From Arenicola marina (Eukaryota; Annelida; Polychaeta; Arenicolidae): a stretch of 64,000 nucleotides of DNA. The position numbers were made by a program, and so were the translations under genes. Positions within the stretch are counted from its first letter, which is position 1, and every line of letters begins with the position of its first letter. The notes under the pieces are model-generated. The model was not told where the DNA came from. It did not search any database and saw nothing but the letters and a program-made list of their open reading frames with translations. Below, one piece after another: positions 32,424-41,790 of this stretch. The DNA lies in contig CAXHSH010001423.1 of NCBI GenBank assembly GCA_964019135.1, forward strand, positions 62,001 to 126,000. The letters are read 5' to 3'.

Positions 32424-35247
32424 CTAATCTTCAAAGAAACAATATAATTAAAATATGTTGACTACAGATCAGACAATTGACGAGATAAGCAGTAGACGAA
32501 GCCAAATCACGACAAAAATGTACCATAGCGTATAACTTTTTAGGCTATAGTTTTCACCGGTAATCCCAGGGGCATATTGTGGTAACATGGTTGCATAAAG
32601 CCATTCGGGCCATGAGCCAAATGGCACTATGACAGGTGAATTAATACCTGTTCAGTTCAGTGCAGAATAAAAAAATCAGTTTTAGAAATATTGTTTCCCC
32701 AGTTTTCCATGGTCGCTATTGTCCATGTATCTGGTTTGAGAGCACTGACCTCTTGCCGGCTGTTAGAGCATTGGCCACCTGTCGGCTGTGAATTAATACC
32801 TGTTCAGTTCAGTGCAGAATAAAAAAATCAGTTTTAGAAATATTTTTTCCCCAGTTTTCCATGGTCGCTATTGTCCATGTATCTGGTTTGAGAGCACTGA
32901 CCTCTTGTCGGCTGTTAGAGCATTGACCACCTGTCGGCTGTGAGAGTACTGACCACTTGCTGCTGTGAGAGCACTTACCACTTGTCTGCTGTGAGAGCAC
33001 TGATCACTTGCTGCCGTGAGAGCACTGACCACTTGTCTGCTGTGAGAGCACTGACCACGTGTCTGCTGTGAGAGCACTGACCACTTGCATGTACTCCGCA
33101 TGTTCTCCGCGGCACGCAGTTAGAGTTCAGTTCTATTGACTGGCTTGGGAGAACAAACAACTCACGCAGAGCTGCTTGTAATTCGGAATATCTTGCATGA
33201 CAGCGGGGGAGGTGTCGACCGGCCCTATTCCTGACTCGAAGCGTTATCTTTATTCTCTTTTACAAGTCTCTTATTCTGTGACAGACAAATTAAATCGCGC
33301 CTGAATTATGGTTGATAATACTCATGTTTAATCTTCAATTACGCATCACTCCGTATTGCTTTTAATTCCCCGTATTATCTGGACTGAAATGGCATTACTC
33401 TATACATAAATAAGTAGGCATCGAGATTGCGTCCCCCGTAGGGTGAGAATGACGTAAAATGTCAAATCCGGATTATGTCTTCGGCCCACTACAATGACCT
33501 TGACCTTAACAATTGACTGTGACTTTATTTGTGACATATTTGGCCCCTCAGATCCAGATCTGACACCTTAGATCCACATTGACCCCTCAGATCTATATTT
33601 GATACCTCATATCCATATTGACCCTTCAGATCCTGCAGCTCTAAAACTGTCGCTATAGTGAGCATCCTCTCAATTGTTGGTCCCATCCCAAAAGTAAAAG
33701 TCACTCTTTAGTTTCGCCCCCGGGCTCAACGATCTCGCTCGGTGGACAGCTAAAACCAAACTGCCCGTTTTTTTAGTTTCGGTCTACATTTCTGGTTTCT
33801 ACATCACTACCATGCGCATTTGCATAGCAACCAACTGAATCATCCCACCACCCTAGCTTCAACCACCCCTCCCCCGCCCCGCCCCCCACAACAGTATGCC
33901 TACACTGACACCACGGTACCGCTCGCGACAGTGAAGATAATCGCTGTAATGTTGTTATGATAAGTAAGATTAGCGAGTCGCGCTGTGTTGACATCTCGAT
34001 AAGCCAAGCGACGAGTCTCCGGCGACACATCATGGATGTCGACCAGCTGTTTTTAACAGTTAATAACTCTCGTAGGGTCCTATGTTAAAGTTTAGCATTT
34101 TTTTAGCAGACAAACTACTTAGGTCATTTGCAAAATTCAAAGACGTGACACAAGTTACCTACGGGCTCAATACGTGAAATAATGTACAGCGTCATTAAAT
34201 GAAACTGTGAACGTTATTAATAGCGACTTTCCCGATTTTTGGTCCTATCTATCAATGGTTAAAGAAGAAACAAAAAAATCCTGTGTCCTTGACCTTTGAC
34301 CTACATACTCCGCTGACGAACTTGACGAGCCATGTCGGATATCGATGGGTAAAGTTACAGATTGAAATGTTGCGTTTTGCGACCTACAGAGCGCGTACAC
34401 ACACACACACAGACAGACGAACAAATTGATAGATGCCGTAAAATCTTTATTATAAACCACAAATCACGGACACACTAAAGAATTTGTACACTTGCGCAAA
34501 GGTTGGACCTTCAGTAAGAGAGGATGACATCATAGCTAGCATCGTGTCTCAGTACCTTCCACCAAGGCTGCCACGAATCCACCATATTGCCAAGGCGACC
34601 ATTCCCCGGCATCGTTTCAAACTGCTTCTTGTCCTTCCTCCACAGGATGTCGGTGTCGCCATCTGACGGGAGAACGGAACGGCCATCGGCATTTGTAGTA
34701 CATAAAGTGATAAAATGAGATACATGTGGAACGGATTTGTAAACTTTGCCCCAGTGTGTGGTTTTCTTTAAGGAATGACCCATACACCACGATGTCTTCC
34801 TGGAAGCAATGGCTAGTCATTTCGCAGAGAATAAATGTTTATTGTGGGCGCCGGTGGGCAGTGAATGTTTGCCGATGCGCACTAAAAGGTGTGAATTGCC
34901 ATGAAAGCCTTTCTCTTTCATTATCCTTGCTTTTTTCCCTCGGCGGGTGCAGAGCATGTTTTGAGCTTTCCATCGGTCGATGAAACATCCATGGTCAAAA
35001 CAAAACGCCGAGTGCAGAGTAACGGCCATACATGGTGCTTCTCGAATAACTACAAACAGCAACGCTGATAAACCGGACTCCTGTCTAGCTGTCTGAATGG
35101 ACCCCTCAACACGCCGTCCCGCGAACGCCCTCAAATTCTATATTGTTTTACAAGAACAGAAATGATCAAAGGCTATAGCATTGCATGCTAAGGTCGACTT
35201 ACCAAGATCAAGTCCCTCGAGTCGCGCAGACAGATCAGGAGAGTCAT
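32272..35247 (-). CDS. ZNHIT2: ZNHIT2-like gene, central part (four exons; both ends outside)
   Basis: This is the span of a minus-strand gene fragment made of exons at 35,203-35,247, 34,556-34,662, 33,166-33,230 and 32,272-32,423. The conceptual peptide contains ARLEGLDLD, DILWRKDKKQFETM, GRLGNMVDSWQPWWK, then PAVMQDIPNYKQL, then KAPSATVRY and VVHIVYSYVYLSRLHNG. From memory of the family, ZNHIT2 has the same order: an LW..L......F....G.......W.PWW block, a variable linker with an IP..L motif, then a SP.VR(F/Y)...(N/H)(V/I)L(F/Y).Y block. ZNHIT2 proteins (about 400 residues in human) bridge the R2TP/RUVBL chaperone and U5 snRNP components. The N-terminal HIT zinc finger and the C-terminal half are not in the window and would lie beyond the arrays on each side. 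Intron phases agree for exons A-B (phase 1) and for the last two exons (phase 0). The join after WQPWWK is less certain. No alignment was run. Confidence 0.7.
32636..32939. repeat. 152-bp direct tandem duplication
   Basis: Copy 1 (32,636-32,787) and copy 2 (32,788-32,939) start with GTGAATTAATACCTG and run in parallel. I count three base differences between them. Each copy ends in two units of the 26-bp repeat that continues after copy 2. The low divergence suggests a recent event. Confidence 0.93.
32890..33089. repeat. 25-26-bp minisatellite, about 8 units
   Basis: The units start GAGAGCACTGACCACTTG and end CTGCTGT, with 25-28-bp spacing. About eight copies occur here and two more at 32,738-32,787 inside the 152-bp duplication. 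The repeat lies wholly inside a predicted intron and produces overlapping repetitive open frames on the minus strand that are not genes. Confidence 0.9.
33166..33230 (-). CDS. ZNHIT2: ZNHIT2-like exon (65 bp, IP..L linker motif)
   Basis: On the minus strand a TCAG acceptor opens a frame reading IGPVDTSPAVMQDIPNYKQLC. It ends at a strong donor, TGC|GTGAGT. In ZNHIT2 a P.(V/I)...IP..(V/K).L motif precedes the SP.VR block, so content and order fit. With the 33,230 start the exon needs a phase-1 partner, but exon B ends in phase 0. Either a small exon between them is unrecognised, or the weaker acceptor 4 bp upstream (exon start 33,234, phase 0, adding SG) is used. The phase-0 end matches the next exon. 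Confidence 0.55.
33495..33507 (-). promoter_or_regulatory. Possible ERR/SF-1-type nuclear receptor half-site
   Basis: TGACCTTGACCTT on the plus strand contains the extended half-site TCAAGGTCA on the minus strand. It is a motif match only, inside a predicted intron, and such matches are common by chance. Confidence 0.25.
33544..33638. repeat. Degenerate 19-20-bp tandem repeat, 5 units
   Basis: Five diverged units of the form CCCTCAGATCCA(C/G)ATTGA lie in a row: CCCCTCAGATCCAG, CACCTTAGATCCAC, CCCCTCAGATCTAT, TACCTCATATCCAT and CCCTTCAGATCCTG. They are older and more diverged than the flanking giant arrays. Confidence 0.75.
33818..33825 (-). promoter_or_regulatory. Octamer motif (ATGCAAAT)
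   Basis: ATTTGCAT on the plus strand is a perfect octamer (POU-domain) site in reverse. It is followed by TAGCAACC, which resembles half of an RFX X-box. There is no functional evidence and it sits in a predicted intron. Confidence 0.2.
34290..34302 (-). promoter_or_regulatory. Perfect DR1 nuclear-receptor element
   Basis: TGACCTTTGACCT is an exact direct repeat of AGGTCA with one-base spacing (minus strand AGGTCAAAGGTCA), the class bound by RXR heterodimers or HNF4. It is intronic on the present gene model. Only the sequence match supports it. Confidence 0.35.
34397..34411. repeat. AC microsatellite
   Basis: About seven AC dinucleotides are followed by AGACAGAC. It is a simple repeat in the predicted intron. 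Confidence 0.9.
34556..34662 (-). CDS. ZNHIT2: ZNHIT2-like exon B (107 bp, WQPWW block)
   Basis: The acceptor (CCGTTCTCCCGTCAG, minus strand) is followed by a phase-1 continuation of exon A. It reads GDTDILWRKDKKQ, FETMPGNGRLGNM and VDSWQPWWK. The donor chosen is AAG|GTACTG, giving a phase-0 end right after WWK. If this donor is not used, the frame runs only 14 more codons to a stop at 34,511-34,513. The spacing of LW, F, G and W.PWW is what points to ZNHIT2. The intron between exons A and B is 540 bp. Confidence 0.72.
34663..35202 (-). other. Predicted 540-bp intron between exons A and B
   Basis: The intron starts GTAAGT and ends CCGTTCTCCCGTCAG on the minus strand. It holds an open minus-strand frame of 105 codons (34,817-35,134) with no recognisable content. 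No further feature is seen. Confidence 0.65.
35203..35247 (-). CDS. ZNHIT2: ZNHIT2-like exon A (45 bp)
   Basis: On the minus strand an acceptor with a T-rich tract (TTTTTTATTTCCAG) is followed by 45 bp and then a perfect donor, GTAAGT. The frame that continues into the next exon reads DSPDLSARLEGLDL, with introns in phase 1 on both sides. One of the other two frames has an immediate stop. The exon is short and symmetric. Its acceptor means that at least one more exon lies to the right, beyond 35,523, on the far side of the 36-bp array. Confidence 0.72.
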
Positions 35248-35523
35248 CTGGAAATAAAAAATTATCAACTAACACAAGTAAACGACTGCTGCATAAATTT
35301 ACAGAAGATATACGAAGGGTTTTTCATTCCACAATATAATAGATCCTAATGGTGCCAATATTTAGATTCGTTTTATTATGTCATTTTTTTGGTTTTTGTT
35401 GTTTGTATTTGCAACATTTTTGTGCAATAAATGTTAAAAACAAAATGACTCATTTGCCAAATTTACACTTCATGTCACCACGAAACAAGAAATGAGATCA
35501 AGAATAGTAATATCAGATTCCAT
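35248..35523 (-). other. AT-rich intron end between exon A and the 36-bp array
   Basis: This is 276 bp of AT-rich, T-tract-containing sequence directly upstream (minus strand) of the exon A acceptor. It separates the acceptor from the 36-bp satellite. No gene or repeat is seen in it. Confidence 0.6.
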
Positions 35524-36419
35524 GCCTGTGGCACCGCCTGTCCCAATGGCAACCGCAGGGACTTTGGCACCACCGGTCCCAATGCCAACCGCAGGGACTT
35601 TGGCACCGCCTGTCCCAATGCCAACCGTAGGGTCTGTGGCATCGCCGGTCCCAATGCCACCCACAGGGACTGTGGCACCACCGGTCCCAATGCCAACCGC
35701 AGGGACTGTGGTACCGCCGGTCCCAATACCAACCGCAGGGCCTGTGGCATCGCCGGTCCCAATGCCAACCGCAGTGCCTGTGGCACCGCCTGTCCAAATG
35801 CCAACCGCAGGGACTGTGGCATCGCCGGTCCCAATGCCAACCGCTGGGCCTGTGGCATCGCCGGCCCCAATGCCAACCGCAGGGCCTGTGGCATCGCCGA
35901 TCCCAATGCCAACCGAAGGGCCTGTTGCACCGCCGGTCCCAATGCCAAACGCAGGGCCTGTGGCACCGCCTGTCCCAATGCCAAATGCAGGGCCTGTGGC
36001 ACCGCCGGTCCCAATGCCAAACGCAGGGCCTGTGGCATCGCCGGTCCCAATACCAACCGCAGGGCCTGTGGCATCGCCGGTCCCAATGCCAACCGCAGTG
36101 CCTGTGGCACCGCCTGTCCAAATGCCAACCGCAGGGACTGTGGCATCGCCGGTCCCAATGCCAACCGCAGGGCCTGTGGCACCGCCGGTCCCAATGCCAA
36201 CCGCAGGGCCTGTGGCATCGCCGGTCCCAATGCCAACCACAGGGCCTGTCGCACCGCCTGTCCCAATGCCAACCGCAGGGACTGTGGTACCGCCGGTCCC
36301 AATACCAACCGCTGGGCCTGTGGCATCGCCGGTCCCAACGCCAACCGCAGGGCCTGTGGCACCGCCTGTCCGAATGCCAACCGCAGGGACTGTGGCATCG
36401 CCGGTCCGAATGCCAACCG

Positions 36420-37480
36420 CAGGGCCTGTAACACCGCCGGTAGCAATTCCAACCGCAGGGCCTGTGACACCGCCGGTCCCTATGCCAACCGCAGGGCCTG
36501 TGGCATCGCCGGTCCCAATGCCAACCGCAGGGCTTGTGGCATCGCCGGTCCCAATGCCAACCGCAGGGCCTGTGGCACCGCGGGGCCGAATGTCACCCGC
36601 AGGGACTGTCGTACCGCCGGTCCCAATACCAACCGCAGGGCCCGTGGCATCGCCGGTCCCAATACCAACCGGAGGGCCTGTGGCATCGCCGGTCCCAATG
36701 CCAACCGCAGTGCCTGTGGCACCACCTGTCCAAATGCCAACCGCAGGGACTGTGGCATCGCCGGTCCCAATGCCAACCGCTGGGCCTGTGGCATCGCCGG
36801 TCCCAATGCCAACCGCAGTGCCTGTGGCACCGCCTGTCAAAATGCCAACCGCAGGGACTGTGGTACCGCCGGTCCCAATGCCAACCGCAGGGCCTGTGGC
36901 ACCGCCGGTCAGAAGGCCAACCGCAGGGCCTGTGGCACCGCCGGTCCCAATGCCAACCGCAGGGCCTGTGGCATCGCCGATCCCAATGCCAACCACAGGG
37001 CCTGTCGCACCGCCTGTCCCAATGCCAACCGCAGGGACTGTGGTACCGCCGGTCCCAATACCAACCGCAGGGCCTGTGGCATCGCCGGTCCCAACGCCAA
37101 CCGCAGGGCCTGTGGCACCGCCTGTCCGAATGCCAACCGCAGGGACTGTGGCACCGCCGGTCCCAATGCCATCCGCAGGGCCTGTGGCACCGCTGGTCCC
37201 AATACCAACCGGAGGGCCTGTGGCATCGCCGGTCCCAATGCCAACCGCAGTGCCTGTGGCACCACCTGTCCAAATGCCAACCGCAGGGACTGTGGCATCG
37301 CCGGTCCCAATGCCAACCGCTGGGCCTGTGGCATCGCCGGTCCCAATGCCAACCGCAGTGCCTGTGGCACCGCCTGTCCAAATGCCAACCGCAGGGGCTG
37401 TGGTACCGCCGGTCCCAATGCCAACCGCAGGGCCTGTGGCACCGCCGGTCAGAATGCCAACCGCAGGGCCTGTGGCACCG
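36420..37480. repeat. About 1-kb block present four times in the 36-bp array
   Basis: This block recurs at about 45,960-47,020 (offset 9,540 bp, 265 units), at about 51,721-52,781, and with an internal deletion at about 61,380-62,220. Diagnostic variants are TAACACC with GGTAGCAATTCC, GGTCCCTATGCC, GGGCCGAATGTC and GGTCAGAAGGCC. The first copy is the most diverged. Confidence 0.75.
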
Positions 37481-39342
37481 CCGGTCCCAATGCCAACCGC
37501 AGGGCCTGTGGCATCGCCGATCCCAATGCCAACCACAGGGCCTGTCGCACCGCCTGTCCCAATGCCAACCGCAGGGACTGTGGTACCGCCGGTCCCAATA
37601 CCAACCGCAGGGCCTGTGGCATCGCCGGTCCCAACGCCAACCGCAGGGCCTGTGGCACCGCCTGTCCGAATGCCAACCACAGGGACTGTGGCACCGCCGG
37701 TCCCAATGCCATCCGCAGGGCCTGTGGCACCGCTGGTCCCAATGCCAACCGCAGGGCGTGTGGCATCGGCGTTCCCAATGCCAAACGCAGCCTGTGGCAC
37801 CGCCGGTCCCAATACCAACCGCAGGGCCTGTGGCATCGCCGGTCCCAATGCCAACCGCAGTGCTTGTGGCACCGCCTGTCCGAATGCCAACCGCAGGGCC
37901 TGTGGCACCGCCGGTAGCAATTCCAACCGCAGGGCCTGTGACACCGCCGGTCCCAATGCCAACCGCAGAGCCTGTGGCATCGCCGGTCCCAATGCCAACC
38001 GCAGGGCCTGTGACACAGCCGGTCCCAATGCCAACCGCAGGGCCTGTGGCATCGCCGGTCCCAAAGCCAACTGCAGGGACTTTGGCACCGCCGGTCCCAA
38101 TGCCAACCGCAGGGCCTGTGGCACCGCCTGTCGAAATACCAACCGCAGGGCCTGTGGCATCGCCGGTCCCAATGCCAACCACAGGGCCTGTCGCACCGCC
38201 TGACCCAATGCCAACCGCCGGGATTGTGGTACCGCCGGTCCCAATACCAACCGCAGGGCCTGTGGCATCGCCGGTCCCAACGCCAACCGCAGGGCCTGTG
38301 GCACCGCCGGTCCCAAAGCCAACTGCAGGGACTTTGGCACCGCCGGTCCCAATGCTAACCGCAGGGCCTGTGGCACCGCTGGTCCGAATGCCAACCGTCG
38401 GGTCTGTGGCACCGGCGTTCCCACTGCCAACCGCTGGGCCTGTGGCATCGCCGGCCCCAATGCCAACCGCAAGGCCTGTGGCATCGCCGATCCCAATGCC
38501 AATCGCATGGCCTGTTGCACCGCCTGTCCCAATGCCAACCGTAGAGCCTGTGGCACCCCTGGTCCCAATGCCAACCACAGGGCCTGTGGCATCGGCGGTC
38601 CCAATGCCAACCGCAGGGACTGTGGCACCGCCGGTCCGAATGCCAACCGCAGGGCCTGTGGCACCGCCGGTAGCAATTCCAACCGCAGGGACTGTGGTAC
38701 CGCCGGTCCCAATACCAACCGCAGGGCCTGTGGCATCGCCTGTCCCAATACCAACCGCAGGGCCTGTGGCATCGCCGGTCCCAATGCCAAACGCAGTGCC
38801 TGTGGCACCGCCGGTCCAAATGTCAACCGCAGGGACTGTGGCATCGCCGGTCCCAATGCCAACCGCAGGGCCTGTGGCATCGCCAGCCCCAATGCAAACC
38901 GCAGGGCCTTTGGCATCGCCGATCCCAATGCCAACCACAGGGCCTGTTGCACCGCCGGTCCCAATGCCAACCGCAGGGCCTGTTGCACCGCCTGTCCCAA
39001 TGCCAACTGCAGGGCATGTGGCACCGCCGGTCCCAATGCCAATCACAGGGCCTGTCGCACCGCCTGTCCCAATCCCAACCGCAGGGACAGTGGTACCGCC
39101 GGTCCCAAAACCAACCGCAGGGCCTGTGGCCTCGCCGGTCCCAACGCCAACCGCAGGGCCTGTGGCACCGCCTGTCCGAATGCCAACCGCAGGGACTGTG
39201 GCACCGCCGGTCCCAATGCCAACCCCAGGGCCTGTGGCACCGCTGGTCCCAATGCCAACCGCAGGGCGTGTGGCATCGGCGTTCCCAATGCCAACCCCAG
39301 GGACTGTGGCACCGCCGGTCCCAATGCCAACCGTAGGGGCCT

Positions 39343-40566
39343 GTGGCACCACCGGTCCCAATGCCAACCGCAGGGCCTGTGGCACCGCCGGTCCCAATGC
39401 CAACCGGAGGGGCTGTGGCACCGCCTGTCCCAATGCCAACCGTAGGGCCTGTGGCACCGCTGGTCCCAATGCCAACCACAGGGCCTGTGGCATCGTCGGT
39501 CCCAATGCCAACCGCAGGGACTGTGGCACCCCCGGTCCGAATGCCAATCGCAGGGCCTGTGGCACCGCCGGTAGCAATTCCAACCGCAGGGCCTGTGACA
39601 CCGCCGGTCCCAATGCCAACCGCAGGGCCTGTGGCATCGCCGGTCCCAATGCCAACCGAAAGGCCTGTGACACCGCCGATCCCAATGCCAACCGCAGGGC
39701 CTGTGGCATCGCCGGTCCCAAAGCCAACTGCAGGGACTTTGGCACCGCCGGTCCCAATGCTAACCGCAGGGCCTGTGGCACCGCCTGTCCCAATGCCAAC
39801 CGTCGGGTCTGTGGCATCTCCGGTCTCAATACCAACCGCTGGGCCTGTGGCATCGCCGGCCCCAATGCCAACCGCAAGGCCTGTGGCATCGCCGATCCCA
39901 ATGCCAATCGCATGGCCTGTTGCACCGCCGGTCCCAATGCCAGTCGCAGGGCCTGTGGCACCGTCTGTCCCAATGCCAACTGCAGGGCCTGTGGCACCGC
40001 CGGTCCCAATGCCAAACGCAGGGCCTGTGGCACCACCGGTCCCATACCAACCGCAGGGTCTGTGGCATCGCCGGTCGCAATGCCAACCGCAGTGCCTGTG
40101 GCACCGCCTGTCCAAATGCCAACCGCAGGGACTGTGGCACCGCCGGTCCAAATGCCAACCGCAGGGCCTGTGGCACCGCCTGTCCCAATGCCAACCGCAG
40201 GGCCTGTGGCACCGCCGCTCCCAATGCCAACCACAGGGCCTGTGGCATCGCCGGTCCCAATGCCAACCACAGGGCCAGTCGCACCGCCCGTTCTAATGCC
40301 AACCGCAGGGACTGTGGTACCGCCGGTCCCAATACCAACCGCAGGGCCTGTGGCATCGCCGGTCCCAACGCCAACCGCAGGGCCTTTGGCACCGCCTGTC
40401 CGAATGCCAACCGCAGGGACTGTGGCACCGCCGGTCCCAATGCCAACCGCAGGGCCTGTGGCACCGCTGGTCCCAATACTAACCAAAGGGCGTGTGGCAT
40501 CGGCGTTCCCAATGCCAACCGCAGGGACTGTGGCACCGCCGGTCCCAATGCCAACGGTAGGGGCCT
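39343..40566. repeat. 1,224-bp higher-order repeat (34 units), copy 1
   Basis: This block is repeated head to tail at 40,567-41,790 with an offset of exactly 1,224 bp (34 x 36). The order of variant units is the same and only isolated base changes separate the copies. A third close copy lies at 53,494-54,717, offset 12,927 bp from copy 2. Each copy starts just after a 37-bp unit carrying GTAGGGGCCT. Confidence 0.88.
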
Positions 40567-41790
40567 ATGGCACCACCGGTCCCAATGCCAACCGCAGGGC
40601 CTGTGGCACCGCCGGTCCCAATGCCAACCGGAGGGGCTGTGGCACCGCCTGTCCCAATGCCAACCGTAGGGCCTGTGGCACCGCTGGTCCCAATGCCGAC
40701 CACAGGGCCTGTGGCATCGTCGGTCCCAATGCCAACCGCAGGGACTGTGGCACCCCCGGTCCGAATGCCAATCGCAGGGCCTGTGGCACCGCCGGTAGCA
40801 ATTCCAACCGCAGGGCCTGTGACACCGCCGGTCCCAATGCCAACCGCAGGGCCTGTGGCATCGCCGGTCCCAATGCCAACCGAAAGGCCTGTGACACCGC
40901 CGATCCCAATGCCAACCGCAGGGCCTGTGGCATCGCCGGTCCCAAAGCCAACTGCAGGGACTTTGGCACCGCCGGTCCCAATGCTAACCGCAGGGCCTGT
41001 GGCACCGCCTGTCCCAATGCCAACCGTCGGGTCTGTGGCATCTCCGGTCTCAATACCAACCGCTGGGCCTGTGGCATCGCCGGCCCCAATGCCAACCGCA
41101 AGGCCTGTGGCATCGCCGATCCCAATGCCAATCGCATGGCCTGTTGCACCGCCGGTCCCAATGCCAGTCGCAGGGCCTGTGGCACCGTCTGTCCCAATGC
41201 CAACTGCAGGGCCTGTGGCACCGCCGGTCCCAATGCCAAACGCAGGGCCTGTGGCACCACCGGTCCCATACCAACCGCAGGGTCTGTGGCATCGCCGGTC
41301 GCAATGCCAACCGCAGTGCCTGTGGCACCGCCTGTCCAAATGCCAACCGCAGGGACTGTGGCACCGCCGGTCCAAATGCCAACCGCAGGGCCTGTGGCAC
41401 CGCCTGTCCCAATGCCAACCGCAGGGCCTGTGGCACCGCCGCTCCCAATGCCAACCACAGGGCCTGTGGCATCGCCGGTCCCAATGCCAACCACAGGGCC
41501 AGTCGCACCGCCCGTTCTAATGCCAACCGCAGGGACTGTGGTACCGCCGGTCCCAATACCAACCGCAGGGCCTGTGGCATCGCCGGTCCCAACGCCAACC
41601 GCAGGGCCTTTGGCACCGCCTGTCCGAATGCCAACCGCAGGGACTGTGGCACCGCCGGTCCCAATGCCAACCGCAGGGCCTGTGGCACCGCTGGTCCCAA
41701 TACTAACCAAAGGGCGTGTGGCATCGGCGTTCCCAATGCCAACCGCAGGGACTGTGGCACCGCCGGTCCCAATGCCAACGGTAGGGGCCT
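40567..41790. repeat. 1,224-bp higher-order repeat (34 units), copy 2
   Basis: This is the head-to-tail second copy of 39,343-40,566. It includes the short CCCATACC unit (one base missing) near 41,268 that copy 1 has near 40,044, so the indel predates the duplication. Confidence 0.88.

Larger units (their letters stand above)
32424..33165 (-). other. Predicted intron with local repeats
   Basis: This is the intron between the 65-bp exon and exon C, about 742 bp, with GTGAGT at its donor end and an acceptor at GATTAG. More than half of it is a 152-bp tandem duplication followed by 25-26-bp repeats. The rest is AT-rich and featureless. Confidence 0.55.
33231..34555 (-). other. Predicted intron or unresolved region between exon B and the 65-bp exon
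   Basis: This is about 1.3 kb of mostly AT-rich sequence with small repeats and a C-rich run at 33,865-33,890. Human ZNHIT2 has a linker of about 70 residues at this point, so a small exon may be hidden here. One stretch with suitable phases (0 in, 1 out) is 34,168-34,212 on the minus strand, from a CACAG acceptor to GTAG|GTAACT, but its content is not family-like and it is not called. No other gene is seen. Confidence 0.5.

Noticed and set aside
32276-32461. Plus-strand open frame of 61 codons
   Set aside because: It is the antisense shadow of exon C on the minus strand, whose frame shows family similarity and splice sites.
32809-33160. Minus-strand open frames of 61-77 codons rich in SQ, HSRQ and SAL
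   Set aside because: They are translation of the 25-26-bp minisatellite and the 152-bp duplication in several overlapping frames.
33773-34033. Minus-strand open frame of 86 codons
   Set aside because: There is no recognisable motif and no fitting splice pair. A GTAGTG donor-like site exists at 33,803-33,808, but the peptide does not resemble the missing ZNHIT2 linker.
34484-34983. Plus-strand open frames of 60 and 85 codons
   Set aside because: The first is antisense to exon B. The second is low-complexity (SLSLSLLF) with no support.
34817-35134. Minus-strand open frame of 105 codons inside the exon A-B intron
   Set aside because: It has no similarity to any family I recognise. Exons A and B join in phase without it.
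35470-35523. The 36-bp array as a coding exon spliced to exon A
   Set aside because: The minus-strand frame leaving the array stops at 35,470. Only a weak donor-like GTGACA exists there, and the AT-rich tract before exon A looks like a normal intron end.
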